Numbered from the stretch's first letter, positions 51,801 to 60,075 are shown. The stretch is DNA of 64,000 nucleotides from HGM04593 sp045661205 (GCA_045661205.1 JAZRFE010000042.1:42361-106360), one strand, 5' to 3'. Numbers and translations are program-made. Notes: generated from the sequence alone by a model not told the origin.

Positions 51801-52978
51801 TCGAAGCCCTCTTTGTAGAAGTCCAACGGACGTTTGGAGGGTTCATCGACAAAATTGAACTTCCACACACCATTGAGCGACTGCACACAACTGCTCTTGA
51901 CATCATCCCAGGGGGTATGATAAAATCCCACGTCGCCACGCATCTCTTCGACAGTTGTATAGGGGATGTATGTAGCGTGCCCTTTTTCCTTATTTATTGC
52001 AAAGATTGTTTCATCCTCCCAGCAGGGTGCTTCGATTTTGGGTTTCTCGACAGCCACGAAGCGGAACCACGATGCTTTGCTCGCCGTCGCACGCTCCACA
52101 CGCATCAAACGACCATTCTTCGCCTCGTAGACATAATGTTTTTTTGTTGGATTAGCCGAGGCTATCTGATAGACACCCTGCTCACCCTCGACAGGCAAAA
52201 AGAGGAATTTTGCATTGTTCCATACGCCGGGAGTAGCCGGCCACTGCAACAAATAATTGATAGAAGGAGCACCGCCCGCATCATCGAAATTCTGATTATA
52301 GAAAGCCCCGGCAACTGTACGAATATTAGCATCGAGCATGCCTATATTCCAATATTGTCCACGATTGAGAGTATCGCGTTTCTCTAGAGTTATGGGGGCA
52401 TTGTTGGCACCATTGTCGCCATTGCCGAGAATCATGTTTTCGTCGGTAGCAGAGACAATCTGATAGGTGAGCGAGGCATCGAAGCCCGAGACTTCGCTCT
52501 TCACTATTTCAAAATGTGCAGTTTTGTCGTTTTTAAATACTTTTTTAGGCACAAGCACAAGCGTTTTTTTGTCTATTGCACGCACAGCCATACTCGGGTT
52601 GTTGGTCGCTACAAGCAGATAAGTATTCGCGCCCACAGGCTCCAAAGTCCACTTCTGCGATTCGTCGCTGCCATTGTTCTCGGCAGTCTCTATTTTTCCT
52701 GCACCCGTAGCATGAAACGATACGTTGTCAAAAGGATTGATGAAACGCACGCAGCCCGACAAGTCGATGATTGTCCACAAACGCGAAGCACCGCAATCGT
52801 CGGCACTCTGCAATGTGACAGCCGAGCCATTATCGGCCGAAGCATAATTTACAACAGATTCGGCATATTTTTTGGAACGTATAAGATAAAGAGCACCTTT
52901 TTCAAAGTTTTGTTGTGCTGCAAGAGGAAGTGCAACTAACGCAATGAAAAGAGCAAGGATAGATATAACCTTTTTCAT
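48863..52978 (-). CDS. Secreted GH2-family beta-galactosidase with an N-terminal trefoil-like domain
   Basis: About 1371 residues. The start at 52978 gives the signal peptide (MKKVISIL...LAAQ). The longer frame crosses the nadC terminator. Two trefoil/ricin-like regions (about 25-320, with LYLIRSKKYAESVVN and SQKWTLEPVGANTYLL) precede the GH2 sugar-binding domain (VPSNWEMHGYDHPIY), the Ig-like region, and the catalytic barrel with RTSHYPN, the acid/base Glu in SMGNECGNG and the nucleophile Glu in CEYAHAMGN. A LacZ-type C-terminal domain follows. It probably cleaves beta-galactosides of complex glycans in the periplasm. It is a single-gene unit. Confidence 0.88.
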   Translation of the reverse strand: MKKVISILALFIALVALPLAAQQNFEKGALYLIRSKKYAESVVNYASADNGSAVTLQSADDCGASRLWTIIDLSGCVRFINPFDNVSFHATGAGKIETAENNGSDESQKWTLEPVGANTYLLVATNNPSMAVRAIDKKTLVLVPKKVFKNDKTAHFEIVKSEVSGFDASLTYQIVSATDENMILGNGDNGANNAPITLEKRDTLNRGQYWNIGMLDANIRTVAGAFYNQNFDDAGGAPSINYLLQWPATPGVWNNAKFLFLPVEGEQGVYQIASANPTKKHYVYEAKNGRLMRVERATASKASWFRFVAVEKPKIEAPCWEDETIFAINKEKGHATYIPYTTVEEMRGDVGFYHTPWDDVKSSCVQSLNGVWKFNFVDEPSKRPLDFYKEGFDVSAWDEIPVPSNWEMHGYDHPIYCNVEYPHSNTPPFIKARPGFNDGGKNYGINPVGSYVRTFSVPDTWDGKRTFIHFGGIYSAAFVYLNGQYVGYTQGANNVAEFDITKYLRKGENRLAVQVFRWSDGSYLECQDMFRMSGIFRDVYLYNVPKVSVRDHYITTENLQAVPSDADSLLQLNVALEIDNRDRANVAKYYVISVYNPDGKLVGATEFGTGVTSADTLKHIELKFPILEKVQRWSAETPNLYKVEIEQRDGMSADSKCEMAFSTYYGFRHIEIKNSQIFVNGERVMFKGVNRHDSHPLYGRAIPTAVMLQDVILMKRNNINTIRTSHYPNAARMYAMFDYYGLYCMDEADLEDHANNSISSIPSWIPAFVDRIERMVLRDRNHPSVIFWSMGNECGNGSNFKYCYEAAHRLDPRPVHYEGSYSGGRPFGGGLYSDVYSKMYPGMAWMRENTSNLDKPMFICEYAHAMGNAIGNLPEYWEFIENSNATAGGCIWDWVDQAIYDPAEIKAGTCLGRLHTGYDYPGPHQGNFCSNGIITANREETPKLKEVKGAYEYVAFKLHSIDREHGYATVEIRNKYAFTNLSAFNLQVQSLINGKVVKSTTLPMPNVAPGESVKMNLKFPTSNIKDNEMLMNLALARRENTRWCAAGHVEAIEQYILAERKWNEACDEIPFVGFSAVETKESAAANGEPSATTNVKLPEMRVLNDTIIIYNKKLTAKFCSKSGALLSLQMRGHNFVDSNSFVYDNHRWIENDRYNRTDAQNDSCAEISFAKNYENRSLDLCVKRGGKLCSTVIVYRFYNYGEVDVEAEFTPASSNLRRVGLLSYINPEYSNVDYYAYGPWENANDRKAGVMLGRYKTTVDDMGGKYVKPQSCGNREGLRELSLTNSRGAGLNVKVLSGDCSFSALRYTDAALMKARHLWEAEKSPYIVLHLDAALRGIGNASCGYDVDTIEKYRVPNKPMKYKLRLSFVKR

Positions 52979-52999
52979 AGTCGTTTTATTTGTATGAAT

Positions 53000-53041
53000 A
53001 AAAAAATAAGGGCCACCGAAAGACAACGGCAAACCCTTATT
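53000..53041 (-). terminator. Terminator of nadC
   Basis: On the minus strand AATAAGGG (53034-53041) pairs with CCCTTATT (53006-53013), with an inner GCCG/CGGT, and a T run follows. It lies between nadC and the GH2 start. Confidence 0.75.
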
Positions 53042-53056
53042 CTCTTTATTTGATTA

Positions 53057-53908
53057 TTACTTAACAGCCTTAAAGCTCATGTCGAGTCCCTTAACCGAGT
53101 GGGTAAGCGCACCTACCGAGATGAAATCGACACCGCAGAGAGCATAGTCGCGCAGAGTGTCGAAAGTGATACCACCCGACGATTCGGTCTCGAAGCGACC
53201 TGCAACCATCTCGACAGCCTTGCGTGTGGCAGTGGTGTCGAAATTGTCGAACATAATGCGGTCTACGCCACCGAGGTCGAGCACCTGCTGAAGCTCGTCG
53301 AAGTTGCGCACCTCAATCTCAATCTTAAGATCTTTGCCCTTCTCGCGGCAGTACTCCTTGGCACGCTCGATAGCCTGCTTGATGCCACCTGCAAAATCCA
53401 CATGATTGTCCTTGAGAAGAATCATATCAAAAAGACCTATTCTGTGGTTCACACCGCCACCGATTTTCACAGCCTCTTTCTCCATGATGCGCATGCCCGG
53501 AGTGGTCTTGCGTGTGTCGAGTACGCGTGTGTTTGTGCCTTCGAGCTGCTTCACATATTTACGTGTCATGGTGGCAATACCACTCATGCGCTGCATAACA
53601 TTGAGCATCAGACGCTCGGTCTGCAACAGTGAACGCACCTTACCTGCTACGCGCATGGCAACGTCGCCCTTCTTGACCTCGGCACCATCCTCGATGAGCA
53701 CCTCTACGGCAAGCTCTTTATCGAAATGGGCAAAGATACGTTTAGCCATTTCCACACCCGCAAGCACACCATCCTCTTTGATGATAAGGATATTCTCGCC
53801 CATCGCATCCTCGGGAATAGAGGAGAGAGTTGTGTGGTCGCCGTCGCCGATATCCTCGGCAAAAGAGAGTTCTATAAGTTTCTCAATCAATTCTTCTTTT
53901 ACGTCCAT
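53057..53908 (-). CDS. nadC: Nicotinate-nucleotide pyrophosphorylase (quinolinate phosphoribosyltransferase)
   Basis: The protein has 283 residues. It converts quinolinate and PRPP to nicotinate mononucleotide with loss of carbon dioxide, in NAD synthesis. Family motifs are DTRKTTPGMR near residue 130, GGGVNHRIGLFDMILLKDNH, IEIEVRNFDEL and the C-terminal DFISVGALTHS. It is cytoplasmic. nadA and nadB are not in the window. It is divergent from rlmH. A TATCTTCG element lies on the minus strand at 53932-53939. Confidence 0.95.
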   Translation of the reverse strand: MDVKEELIEKLIELSFAEDIGDGDHTTLSSIPEDAMGENILIIKEDGVLAGVEMAKRIFAHFDKELAVEVLIEDGAEVKKGDVAMRVAGKVRSLLQTERLMLNVMQRMSGIATMTRKYVKQLEGTNTRVLDTRKTTPGMRIMEKEAVKIGGGVNHRIGLFDMILLKDNHVDFAGGIKQAIERAKEYCREKGKDLKIEIEVRNFDELQQVLDLGGVDRIMFDNFDTTATRKAVEMVAGRFETESSGGITFDTLRDYALCGVDFISVGALTHSVKGLDMSFKAVK

Positions 53909-53931
53909 AGTAGTTTATTTTTTATTTCTTG

Positions 53932-53939
53932 CGAAGATA
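53932..53939 (-). promoter_or_regulatory. -7-like element for nadC (TATCTTCG variant)
   Basis: TATCTTCG on the minus strand lies 23 bases before the start codon. It is the third occurrence of this variant before a gene in the window. Confidence 0.4.
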
Positions 53940-53974
53940 AGAACAAAAAACGAAAAAGTGTAGAAAAAAATACG

Positions 53975-53982
53975 TAAGTTTG
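53975..53982 (+). promoter_or_regulatory. -7 element for rlmH
   Basis: TAAGTTTG fits TAnnTTTG. A TTG inside it opens the longer frame at 53980, but the leaderless position makes the ATG at 54004 the true start. Confidence 0.5.
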
Positions 53983-54003
53983 CATCATTATATAAAGAAT
54001 AGG

Positions 54004-54477
54004 ATGAAAATTACACTTTTGGTGGTGGGTCGCACTGTAGACAAGAACATCATTGCAGCCATTGACGATTATACGGGACGAGTGAAACACTTCGTCCCTT
54101 TTGACATTGAAGTTATCCCCGAGCTAAAAAATGCACGCAAGCTGAGCGAGGCGCAGCAGAAAGAGGCGGAGGGAGAGCTTATACTGAAATCGCTGAACAG
54201 TGGCGACACTGTGGTGTTGCTCGACGAGGGCGGTAAGGAGTTCCGTTCCACCGAATTTGCTGCGTGGATAGAAAAGAAACAGCAGGTAACACCCAAAAGG
54301 CTTGTATTCATCGTGGGCGGCCCCTACGGATTTTCACAAAAAGTATATAATGTGGCAAGCGAGAAAATATCGCTCTCGCGCATGACCTTTTCGCACCAGA
54401 TGATAAGACTGCTCTTCGTGGAACAACTTTACCGCGCATACACGATAATAGGAGGACTGCCCTATCACCATGAGTAG
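54004..54477 (+). CDS. rlmH: 23S rRNA (pseudouridine1915-N3)-methyltransferase RlmH
   Basis: The protein has 157 residues, the usual RlmH length when started at 54004. It methylates pseudouridine 1915 in helix 69 of 23S rRNA with S-adenosylmethionine. It is a SPOUT-type knotted protein with VLLDEGGKEF, FIVGGPYGF (cofactor loop) and the conserved C-terminus RLLFVEQLYRAYTIIGGLPYHH. It starts inside a shared upstream region with nadC. Its 3' end converges with the beta-helix lipoprotein gene, 9 bases apart. Confidence 0.96.
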   Translation: MKITLLVVGRTVDKNIIAAIDDYTGRVKHFVPFDIEVIPELKNARKLSEAQQKEAEGELILKSLNSGDTVVLLDEGGKEFRSTEFAAWIEKKQQVTPKRLVFIVGGPYGFSQKVYNVASEKISLSRMTFSHQMIRLLFVEQLYRAYTIIGGLPYHHE

Positions 54478-54486
54478 CATCACCAG

Positions 54487-55935
54487 CTATTCCTTCACAA
54501 GCACATACTGATAGCAACCGGCATCGGCACGCACAGCCGAACGTTGCACACCACTCAAATCCACCGGACAAAGAGTGGCAAACTCTTCATCGGCAATGCC
54601 TTGTGCAGTGGAGAGGGAGTCGGGATGAAAATCGTATTGAAAAATAGAGTTGTCTATCAGGCGGAACTGCTCCTTGGCAAAAGGTGAATTGCTCTTGACA
54701 TCCCACACTATATTCACAAAATTCTCATCTTCTTCGTCGGCAAGTGTATTCAGCAACGACGAGACGAAACGGTAGTTGTAATCGACAACGGCCGAGTCGC
54801 CAAAGTCGGCGATATAACCCATAATCTCATCGTTTTTGGAGCCTGTGATTATGCAGTTGGCAAAAAGTGCTTCGCGTAATGGTGCCGCATTGCCATCGAG
54901 CGAATTGTGCAGGGCAAGTGCTACATCGCGCTGTTCCCACACATAGAAATTAGCTATCGTGCAATGCACAAAACGTGCATTGCCACCGACAATCTTCACA
55001 CAGTTTCCACCGGCATTGGCTATGAGGCTGTTGCTGACATCTACACGCGCACACTCCGCTTCAAAAGCATTTCCCGAGAAATTACATATCATGCTGTTTG
55101 TTACCGTCAAACGGGGAAGCACAGTATCGCCCTGCTCCACGTATATGCCGTATGTGGCACTGTGGATGTCGCACCAATCGAGCATGTTGCCGTTGCTCGT
55201 TGCCGCGAAAGTGATGCCGCCCCACTGCCCCGGCACGCGGTCGTAAGGCAGATAGTCGAACATGTTGTCGGTGCGGTCGCCACGGAACAGCACTCTTTGC
55301 TCAGGTGTGCCATGAGCTACCAATGTTCCGTCGATTTTCATCCACGCTTTGCTGTGGAAATAGAGTTCGCTACCGGCGGGGAGTGTAAGAGTTGCCCCCT
55401 GCGCAACAGTCAGGCTGTCGTATATTATATATGCGCCGGCGACAAGCGTGGTATCGGCTGTAAAGAGGGGAGAACGAAGCACTACTGCATCGCGACCACA
55501 GGCATAAAGCTGAACATTCTGCCTGATGCCGCTCTCGAGAGTGAATACCAATGAGTCGCGCACAAAGAGAGGGGTATTGCTGTTGTTACGATCGAGATTG
55601 ACATCCACAAAGACAAATATGCTATCGTTCTTGCGCACTTCGAGGTTGCCGATATTGTTGCCATACTGTCCATCGACGTTCACACGAAAGGGTGACGAGG
55701 CACCACCGCCAAGCTCTACCCTGCTCACTCTTAACGAAGAGGAATTGCGGTTGTGAACAAGAAGCGAGGCTGTCGAGGATCCTGTCTGTGTGAAGATGGT
55801 ATCAAAAGAGATGGTGTCGGCCGAGAATTGCAAACGCAACCCTGCATCCGACGAAAAATCGGCATCGTCGCTGCACGCAGCGACGAATACCGACAAGAGT
55901 AGCATTGTAAAAAGGTATTTTATCTTTTTGCTCAT
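54487..55935 (-). CDS. Lipoprotein with a right-handed beta-helix-like domain
   Basis: The protein has 482 residues with a lipobox FVAAC (Cys21). The N-terminal 150 residues look like an immunoglobulin-like sheet (TASLLVHNRNSSSLRVSRVELGG). The middle (residues 160-370) has a repetitive beta-helix pattern (AGAYIIYDSLTVAQGATLTLPAGSELYF, SATYGIYVEQGDTVLP, VDVSNSLIANAGGNCVKIVGG). Such proteins sit on the outer membrane of Bacteroidales. No enzyme residues are obvious, so the role is unknown. It lies 61 bases downstream of pepD in the same direction. Confidence 0.72.
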   Translation of the reverse strand: MSKKIKYLFTMLLLSVFVAACSDDADFSSDAGLRLQFSADTISFDTIFTQTGSSTASLLVHNRNSSSLRVSRVELGGGASSPFRVNVDGQYGNNIGNLEVRKNDSIFVFVDVNLDRNNSNTPLFVRDSLVFTLESGIRQNVQLYACGRDAVVLRSPLFTADTTLVAGAYIIYDSLTVAQGATLTLPAGSELYFHSKAWMKIDGTLVAHGTPEQRVLFRGDRTDNMFDYLPYDRVPGQWGGITFAATSNGNMLDWCDIHSATYGIYVEQGDTVLPRLTVTNSMICNFSGNAFEAECARVDVSNSLIANAGGNCVKIVGGNARFVHCTIANFYVWEQRDVALALHNSLDGNAAPLREALFANCIITGSKNDEIMGYIADFGDSAVVDYNYRFVSSLLNTLADEEDENFVNIVWDVKSNSPFAKEQFRLIDNSIFQYDFHPDSLSTAQGIADEEFATLCPVDLSGVQRSAVRADAGCYQYVLVKE

Positions 55936-55996
55936 ATCATTGCGTCATTCATATAATGAATGAACGAGGATTGCACCTTTTTAGTATAACGGAAGA

Positions 55997-57457
55997 TTAA
56001 TTTTTTGCAGGAACCTTTTCGAGGAGTGCTGCCAAATGTTTCCAGAACTTCGCTACCGAAGGGATGTTCAGTTTCTCGTCGGGCGAGTGCACGCCACGCA
56101 TCGTGGGACCAAAAGATATCATATCGAGGTGGGGGGCTTTCTCGAGGAAAAGCCCGCACTCGAGACCCGCATGGATAGCTTTCACTTTGACCTCCTCGCC
56201 GTAGAGTTCGCGATAGACTTCGCCGGCAATCTCCAATATTTGTGAACGGGGATTGGGTTTCCATCCGGGATAACCGCCACTGTGCTTTACCTTTGCACCG
56301 CCAAGTTCGAAAGCGGCAGCCACTGTGTGAGCAACATTCTCGCGCGCCGACACCAACGCACTGCGCTGGCTGGTAGCTACGGTTATGATATTCTCGCGGC
56401 TCTTTTTTACCGATGCGAGGTTGCTCGATGTCTCCACAAGGCCGGGGACATCCTGGCTCATGGCAAAGACTCCATTGAAGACAGCATTCAGCGACTTCAA
56501 CAGCCCCATGGCACTCTTCTTCTCTATTGCGCGGCCACAAGGCTCGGTGCTCTGCAACAGGAATTTGGCAGTAGGCTCGGTGACGGCATACTCCTCTTGT
56601 ACGTCGGCTGCAAAGAGGTTGAAGTCGATGCGTACCGACTCTTTGTCGGCACTTTGTACAGCAAACACCGCCGAAGCGTCGCGAGGAATGGCATTGTGCA
56701 GACTGCCTCCTTCGATGTCGCACAAATAAAACTCATACTTCTCGGCAACCATGCAAAGGAAACGGTTAAGGAGTTTGTTGGCATTTGCGCGACCTTTATT
56801 GATATCATCGCCCGAGTGTCCGCCTGTGAGGTTGGAAATGTCCACCTTAAAGAAAAAGAGGTCGCCGGCAATGGGTGTCCACATGAATTTATAGTCGGCA
56901 TAGGTGCATACACCGCCGGCGCAACCGATGAATATTTCGCCTTCATCCTCGGAGTCAAGATTGATAAGAATGTCACCGTCGAGCATAGAGGGTGCGAGAA
57001 CCTCGGCGCCTGTCAGGCCTGTCTCTTCGTCAATGGTAAATAGGCAGTTGATAGGGCCATGACGCATACTCTTGTCGGCAAGCACTGCCATCTGCGCTGC
57101 AACGCCAATACCGTTGTCGGCACCGAGAGTGGTACCACAGGCCTTAAGCCATTCGCCATCGATGTATGTTTTTATAGGATCTTTTGAAAAATCGTGCTCC
57201 ACGTCGGGTCGCTTGTCGCACACCATATCCATGTGGCTCTGCAAGATTACTGTCTTGCAGTTTTCGTAGCCGGGAGAGGCGGGCTTTTTAATCAATACAT
57301 TACCTGCTTCGTCGGCAATGGTTTCATAACCAAGCTGCTTGCCAAAATTCTGCAAAAAGGCAGAAATCTGTTCTTCGTGTTTAGAAGCGCGGGGTATTTT
57401 ACATATCTCTTCGAAAAAACCAAATACAAGTTTGGGTTCTAAATTCAGTTCGCTCAT
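55997..57457 (-). CDS. pepD: Aminoacyl-histidine dipeptidase (PepD-type, M20)
   Basis: The protein has 486 residues, usual for PepD. It is a di-zinc M20 peptidase that cuts dipeptides such as carnosine-like Xaa-His. Markers are ICKIPRASKHEEQI near residue 20, LQSHMDMVCDK with the first zinc His, GADNGIGVAAQMA with the bridging Asp, IDEETGLTGA with the catalytic Glu, and HAGLECG near the end. No signal peptide is seen, so it is cytoplasmic. It is followed by the beta-helix lipoprotein gene. Confidence 0.93.
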   Translation of the reverse strand: MSELNLEPKLVFGFFEEICKIPRASKHEEQISAFLQNFGKQLGYETIADEAGNVLIKKPASPGYENCKTVILQSHMDMVCDKRPDVEHDFSKDPIKTYIDGEWLKACGTTLGADNGIGVAAQMAVLADKSMRHGPINCLFTIDEETGLTGAEVLAPSMLDGDILINLDSEDEGEIFIGCAGGVCTYADYKFMWTPIAGDLFFFKVDISNLTGGHSGDDINKGRANANKLLNRFLCMVAEKYEFYLCDIEGGSLHNAIPRDASAVFAVQSADKESVRIDFNLFAADVQEEYAVTEPTAKFLLQSTEPCGRAIEKKSAMGLLKSLNAVFNGVFAMSQDVPGLVETSSNLASVKKSRENIITVATSQRSALVSARENVAHTVAAAFELGGAKVKHSGGYPGWKPNPRSQILEIAGEVYRELYGEEVKVKAIHAGLECGLFLEKAPHLDMISFGPTMRGVHSPDEKLNIPSVAKFWKHLAALLEKVPAKN

Positions 57458-57811
57458 CTCTTTTTTTGTATAAATTTGTTAATATCTCATTCTTCTTTTA
57501 TAAAAGAAAGTTAATTCAGCCCAGATTTATCATGTTTTCCATTTTTTTGATAATCATCTTCAATCAAAAAGGAAACAAAAGATTATCTTTGCAACTGCGT
57601 TGCGATAATAGGCGGCACTCATTGCGATTAAAAGTAAACATTTACTCATTCGCTGGCACTATCATTGCAACTGCGTTGCGATAATAGGCGGCACTCACGC
57701 ACTCAGGCTATTTGCCGTTAAAGGTAATACAACATAAAGTGAGAACAAAATAAATTCAGTTTATTTTTGATTACAGGTATTATCTTTAAAGAGAAAGAAC
57801 ATTTAAAAAAG
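57458..57811. repeat. Region between pepD and a small gene, with a 33-bp direct repeat
   Basis: Two identical 33-base copies lie at 57589-57621 and 57665-57697, 76 bases apart. Each starts with TTGCAACTGCGTTGCG, a small hairpin, and includes ATAATAGGCGGCACTCA. Copy 1 is preceded by TATC, making TATCTTTG (57584-57591), a -7 match. Copy 2 has TATCATTG instead. The rest is A/T-rich and holds no gene I can support. Confidence 0.8.
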
Positions 57812-58027
57812 ATGATTAAAGTATTTTTACTGACATTATTAATTGTTGCCATATGTATGGTGTTGATGGGCATTACCATTCTTATTAAAAAGAATGGTCG
57901 CTTCCCAAACACACATGTCGGTGGCAACAAAGAGATGCGCCGAAGAGGTATTAAGTGTGTTGAGGCACAGGACAAGGATGCACGACGCGACAATCCTCAC
58001 GCAATCAGCGAACGCGAAAAAAGATAA
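57812..58027 (+). CDS. Small membrane-anchored protein, conserved in Bacteroidales
   Basis: About 71 residues from the ATG at 57812. The longer frame to 57767 adds a charged stretch before the hydrophobic segment and is unlikely. One membrane helix (FLLTLLIVAICMVLMGITIL) is followed by a Lys/Arg-rich tail with RFPNTHVGGNKEMRRRG. I recall similar short proteins in other Bacteroidales, without a name or known function. It lies 28 bases before the OmpH-like gene in the same direction, so it may share its RNA. Confidence 0.68.
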   Translation: MIKVFLLTLLIVAICMVLMGITILIKKNGRFPNTHVGGNKEMRRRGIKCVEAQDKDARRDNPHAISEREKR

Positions 58028-58055
58028 AATAATAACATAAAAACTACATCAAACA

Positions 58056-58664
58056 ATGAAAAGAACAAACGGATTCAGAATAGCGCTTTTTGCATTTGCG
58101 GCAATTCTATTCTTTACCCAGTGCGCAAAACAGCAGAACGCAGAACAGAGCAACACTGACGCAGCAACCACAACCGCAGTTGCCGAAAAAAGTGTCAAAA
58201 TAGCTTTTGTTGATATCGATTCACTGCTCAGCAAATACGAGTTTTCGGTAATACTCAACAAAGAGATGTTGCGCAAAGAGGAGGACATGCGCATGAAACT
58301 GAGCGAAAAGGCAAAAGCGTTGCAGGCCGACTATGAAGATTTTCAGCGTAAATTGCAGAACAATGTATATGCCACACGCGAACGCGCCGAGGAGGAACAG
58401 GCTCGCATCCTGAAGCAGAAAGATGCGCTCGACAAATTGGAGCAGCGTCTCATTGGCGAGCTTTCTGCCGAGAATCAGAAGAACAACATCACTCTGCACG
58501 ACTCAATCAACTCTTTCTTGAAAGCGTACAATGCCGACAAGAAATTCGACCTTATCCTGAGCCGCGTAGGTGATAACATTCTCTTTGCCAATGATGCTCT
58601 GTACATCACCGAGGAGGTTATAAACGGACTCAATGCTCGTTACACTCCCGAGACAAAAGAATAA
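58056..58664 (+). CDS. OmpH/Skp-like periplasmic chaperone with a lipobox
   Basis: The protein has 202 residues. The OmpH family core starts at KIAFVDIDSLLSKYEF. A long coiled coil follows (EEDMRMKLSEKAKALQADYEDFQRKL to EEQARILKQKDAL, about residues 75-140), then a closing part with DLILSRVGDNILFANDALYITEEV. Unlike usual Skp, the signal ends in FTQC (Cys23), a possible lipobox, so it may be a lipoprotein. It should hold unfolded outer-membrane proteins in the periplasm. A terminator-like hairpin follows. Confidence 0.82.
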   Translation: MKRTNGFRIALFAFAAILFFTQCAKQQNAEQSNTDAATTTAVAEKSVKIAFVDIDSLLSKYEFSVILNKEMLRKEEDMRMKLSEKAKALQADYEDFQRKLQNNVYATRERAEEEQARILKQKDALDKLEQRLIGELSAENQKNNITLHDSINSFLKAYNADKKFDLILSRVGDNILFANDALYITEEVINGLNARYTPETKE

Positions 58665-58698
58665 AATAAGCGAACTATCATATAGTCAGCAATGTTAT

Positions 58699-58735
58699 TT
58701 ATAGGGTGGCAAAAAAATGTCACCCTATAATTTTT
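58699..58735 (+). terminator. Terminator after the OmpH-like gene
   Basis: TTATAGGGTG (58699-58708) pairs with CACCCTATAA (58721-58730), and TTTTT follows. The loop is A-rich. Confidence 0.85.
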
Positions 58736-58747
58736 AAATAAAAAAAG

Positions 58748-59044
58748 ATGTCACAGTTCAACGAAATCATTAATAGCGACAAGCCTGTGCTTGTAGATTT
58801 TTTTGCCGAATGGTGTGGCCCCTGCAAAGCCATGAAACCCGTACTTGAGAACCTGAAACAGGCAATAGGCGAGAGTGCGCGTATACTGAAAATTGATATT
58901 GACAAGAATGGCACACTCGCCGACAGATACTCGATACAATCGGTGCCTACATTTATTTTGTTCAAGAATGGAGAAATAAAATGGAGAGCGTCGGGCGTTC
59001 GCTCGCTTGCCGAGCTTAAAGAGATTATTGAGAAGCATCAATAA
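58748..59044 (+). CDS. trxA: Thioredoxin-family protein
   Basis: The protein has 98 residues, slightly shorter than usual, with WCGPC at residues 22-26 and SVPTFILF with the cis-Pro. It has no signal peptide and is cytoplasmic. It reduces disulfides. It is the second thioredoxin gene in the window and differs clearly from the one after dnaE (for example CKAMKPVLENL after the active site). It follows the OmpH terminator by 12 bases, so it needs its own promoter or some read-through. The 3' end converges with the symporter gene, 5 bases apart. Confidence 0.9.
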   Translation: MSQFNEIINSDKPVLVDFFAEWCGPCKAMKPVLENLKQAIGESARILKIDIDKNGTLADRYSIQSVPTFILFKNGEIKWRASGVRSLAELKEIIEKHQ

Positions 59045-59049
59045 GATTC

Positions 59050-60075
59050 CTACGCATCTTTTTTGTCTTTTGTACATTCAGTGGGTTTGCTGCGTCTGTC
59101 TCTCCAAAGAAAGAAGCCTGCCAACAGGGTGCCGGAGATGCTGTGATAGGCACAGGAGATGGCACAAGGAATGACAGTAAGGGCAGCCATCGGGTTTGTT
59201 GCTATCATGGCGGGTGACGCGAAGAAGTTACGTGCCAGAACGGTTGCCATTCCTGCGTTTTGCATGCCTACCTCTATGGAGAGCGTACGACGTTTGGCGG
59301 TATCGAAACGGAATACCTTTCCTACCAGATAGCCCAATAAATATCCGGCGCCGTTGTGGAGAATAACGACTGCAAGTGTAAGCATGACGAGCTGCAATCC
59401 CTTTTCCCGGAGCTGCGGGTGTACAGTGAAAATAACACCACCCACGATGCAGGCTAAACATAGAACGCTGATGCCGGGCATTATGCCTTGTATCTGCTGA
59501 AAGTCTTTCCTTTTACCCAAGAAGTAGTTGAATGCGACTCCGAGCGCAACGGGGAGGAGCGTCACCAGCAAAATATTCTGAAACATACCCAATGCATCGA
59601 CTTCAATCTCGGCACCGGCCAGCCAAAGCACAAGCAGGGGTGTCACGAATGGAGAAAAGCAGGTGCTGACAGTTGTCATACCAACGCTATATGCTACATC
59701 GCCTTTGCAAAGGAAGCTCATGAGATTGCTGCTCACGCCACCGGGGCTGCAACCAACAAGAATGATGCCCGCAGTCATGAACGCATCGAGATGAAAAATA
59801 CGGGCCAACATCCATGCTACGACAGGCATGATGGTGTACTGCGCTACAGTTCCAACAAGAATATCCAGAGGTCTGGATAGCAGGATGCGAAAATCCTGGG
59901 TGGAAAGTGTACAACCCATCGTCAGCATGATAAGCCCTAGAATGACAGAAGCACGCTGTCCCTGCTGTACCCATGCAAAGGTTTCGGGCATGAGGAAAGC
60001 AACGATAGCAACAATGATGATGAATAGGCTCGTATATCGAGACAAGTATTGGCTGATGGAAAGTAGCAATTTCAT
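59050..60075 (-). CDS. Bile acid:sodium symporter-family transporter
   Basis: The protein has 341 residues with about nine or ten membrane spans. It belongs to the BASS family: LTMGCTLSTQDFRILLSRP near residue 53, GCSPGGVSSNLMSFLCKGD and the VGMQNAGMATVLA stretch with Glu/Gln at the sodium-crossing region. Such proteins move organic anions (bile acids, pantoate, pyruvate and others) with sodium. The substrate cannot be predicted. A charged C-terminus ends the protein. It lies 58 bases downstream of the pseudouridine synthase gene. Confidence 0.85.
   Translation of the reverse strand: MKLLLSISQYLSRYTSLFIIIVAIVAFLMPETFAWVQQGQRASVILGLIMLTMGCTLSTQDFRILLSRPLDILVGTVAQYTIMPVVAWMLARIFHLDAFMTAGIILVGCSPGGVSSNLMSFLCKGDVAYSVGMTTVSTCFSPFVTPLLVLWLAGAEIEVDALGMFQNILLVTLLPVALGVAFNYFLGKRKDFQQIQGIMPGISVLCLACIVGGVIFTVHPQLREKGLQLVMLTLAVVILHNGAGYLLGYLVGKVFRFDTAKRRTLSIEVGMQNAGMATVLARNFFASPAMIATNPMAALTVIPCAISCAYHSISGTLLAGFFLWRDRRSKPTECTKDKKDA

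Noticed and set aside
52979..53032. Longer start for the GH2 gene
   Set aside because: The added residues cross the nadC terminator and push the signal peptide inside the protein.
55932..56723. A 263-residue minus-strand frame over the end of pepD
   Set aside because: It is the same-strand shifted frame of pepD, Arg/Cys-rich with no domain. pepD itself is intact.
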